Shown one piece after another: positions 49,483 to 49,571 of a stretch of DNA of 49,571 nt. Position 1 is the first letter of the stretch. Every line of letters begins with the position of its first letter. This DNA comes from TH-plancto1 sp043777375 (GTDB lineage Bacteria > Planctomycetota > Planctomycetia > Planctomycetales > Planctomycetaceae). The stretch is taken from contig JAYWHX010000089.1 of assembly GCA_043777375.1 (NCBI GenBank), positions 1 through 49,571 on the forward strand, read 5' to 3'. The position numbers and the translations under genes are program-made. The notes under the pieces were generated by a model. That model was not told the DNA's origin, ran no database searches, and saw only the letters and a program-made list of their open reading frames with translations.

Positions 49483-49571
49483 TCACACCCCGGCTGCATG
49501 ACCGCTTGAAACTGGTCTTTCCGAGAATCTCGAAATCGGCGACATCTGGTGCATGTCACTGGATCAGATCA

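Overview
The window looks like a chromosomal segment of a planctomycete (Planctomycetota, probably Planctomycetales). The evidence is family content. There are DUF1501, DUF1571 and DUF1559 proteins, several long secreted TPR proteins, an orphan subunit D of formylmethanofuran dehydrogenase (planctomycetes use this C1 route), and lpxK plus a LysM/YkuD L,D-transpeptidase, which point to a diderm envelope with peptidoglycan. I saw no rRNA, tRNA or CRISPR array. Many genes lack a clear Shine-Dalgarno sequence, so several starts are judgement calls.

Layout. 1-3 kb: the 3' end of lysS with a perfect terminator, then on the minus strand an RNase HII/HIII-like nuclease, the FwdD-like protein (preceded by a 12-unit AG tract) and an HpcH/HpaI aldolase. 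3.3-7 kb: mtaB overlapping a STAS protein, a DUF1571 protein and a small hypothetical protein. 7-15 kb: glycogen phosphorylase, a MacB-type ABC exporter (ATPase and permease), a PfkB sugar/adenosine kinase, and divergent purD. 14.7-17.1 kb: a C39-like papain-fold peptidase followed by an RLAN/RimK-like ATP-grasp ligase, which is the best candidate for a little-described peptide-forming system. 17-27 kb: TPR protein, DUF1501 protein, an ABC ATPase without a permease, a stand-alone HsdR-N-type nuclease-like protein, a large secreted TPR protein, and lpxK with a DUF971 gene. 27-34 kb: a small conserved protein, an FHA-EAL signalling protein, an aquaporin lacking the usual filter arginine, a methyltransferase with a small hypothetical gene, a LysM-YkuD transpeptidase with a small lipoprotein, and a TPR protein. 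34-44 kb: a giant secreted TPR protein, then the 2-oxoglutarate dehydrogenase genes (E1, E2, E3) on the minus strand with an IS200-like REP-type transposase element between E2 and E3. 45-49.6 kb: an AlkD-like repair protein, a GH63-type glucosidase, and at the right edge the C-terminal remnant of a DUF1559 gene.

The most striking non-coding feature is the density of palindromic repeats in intergenic regions. Two elements (11.6 and 25.1 kb) share nearly the same outer inverted repeat but enclose unrelated inner palindromes. All three gaps around the odh genes carry TTGAGGG-type repeats. The IS200-like transposase is flanked by about 100-bp inverted arms made of small palindromes. A 14-bp hairpin behind the aquaporin gene lies inside the 3' coding end of the convergent gene.
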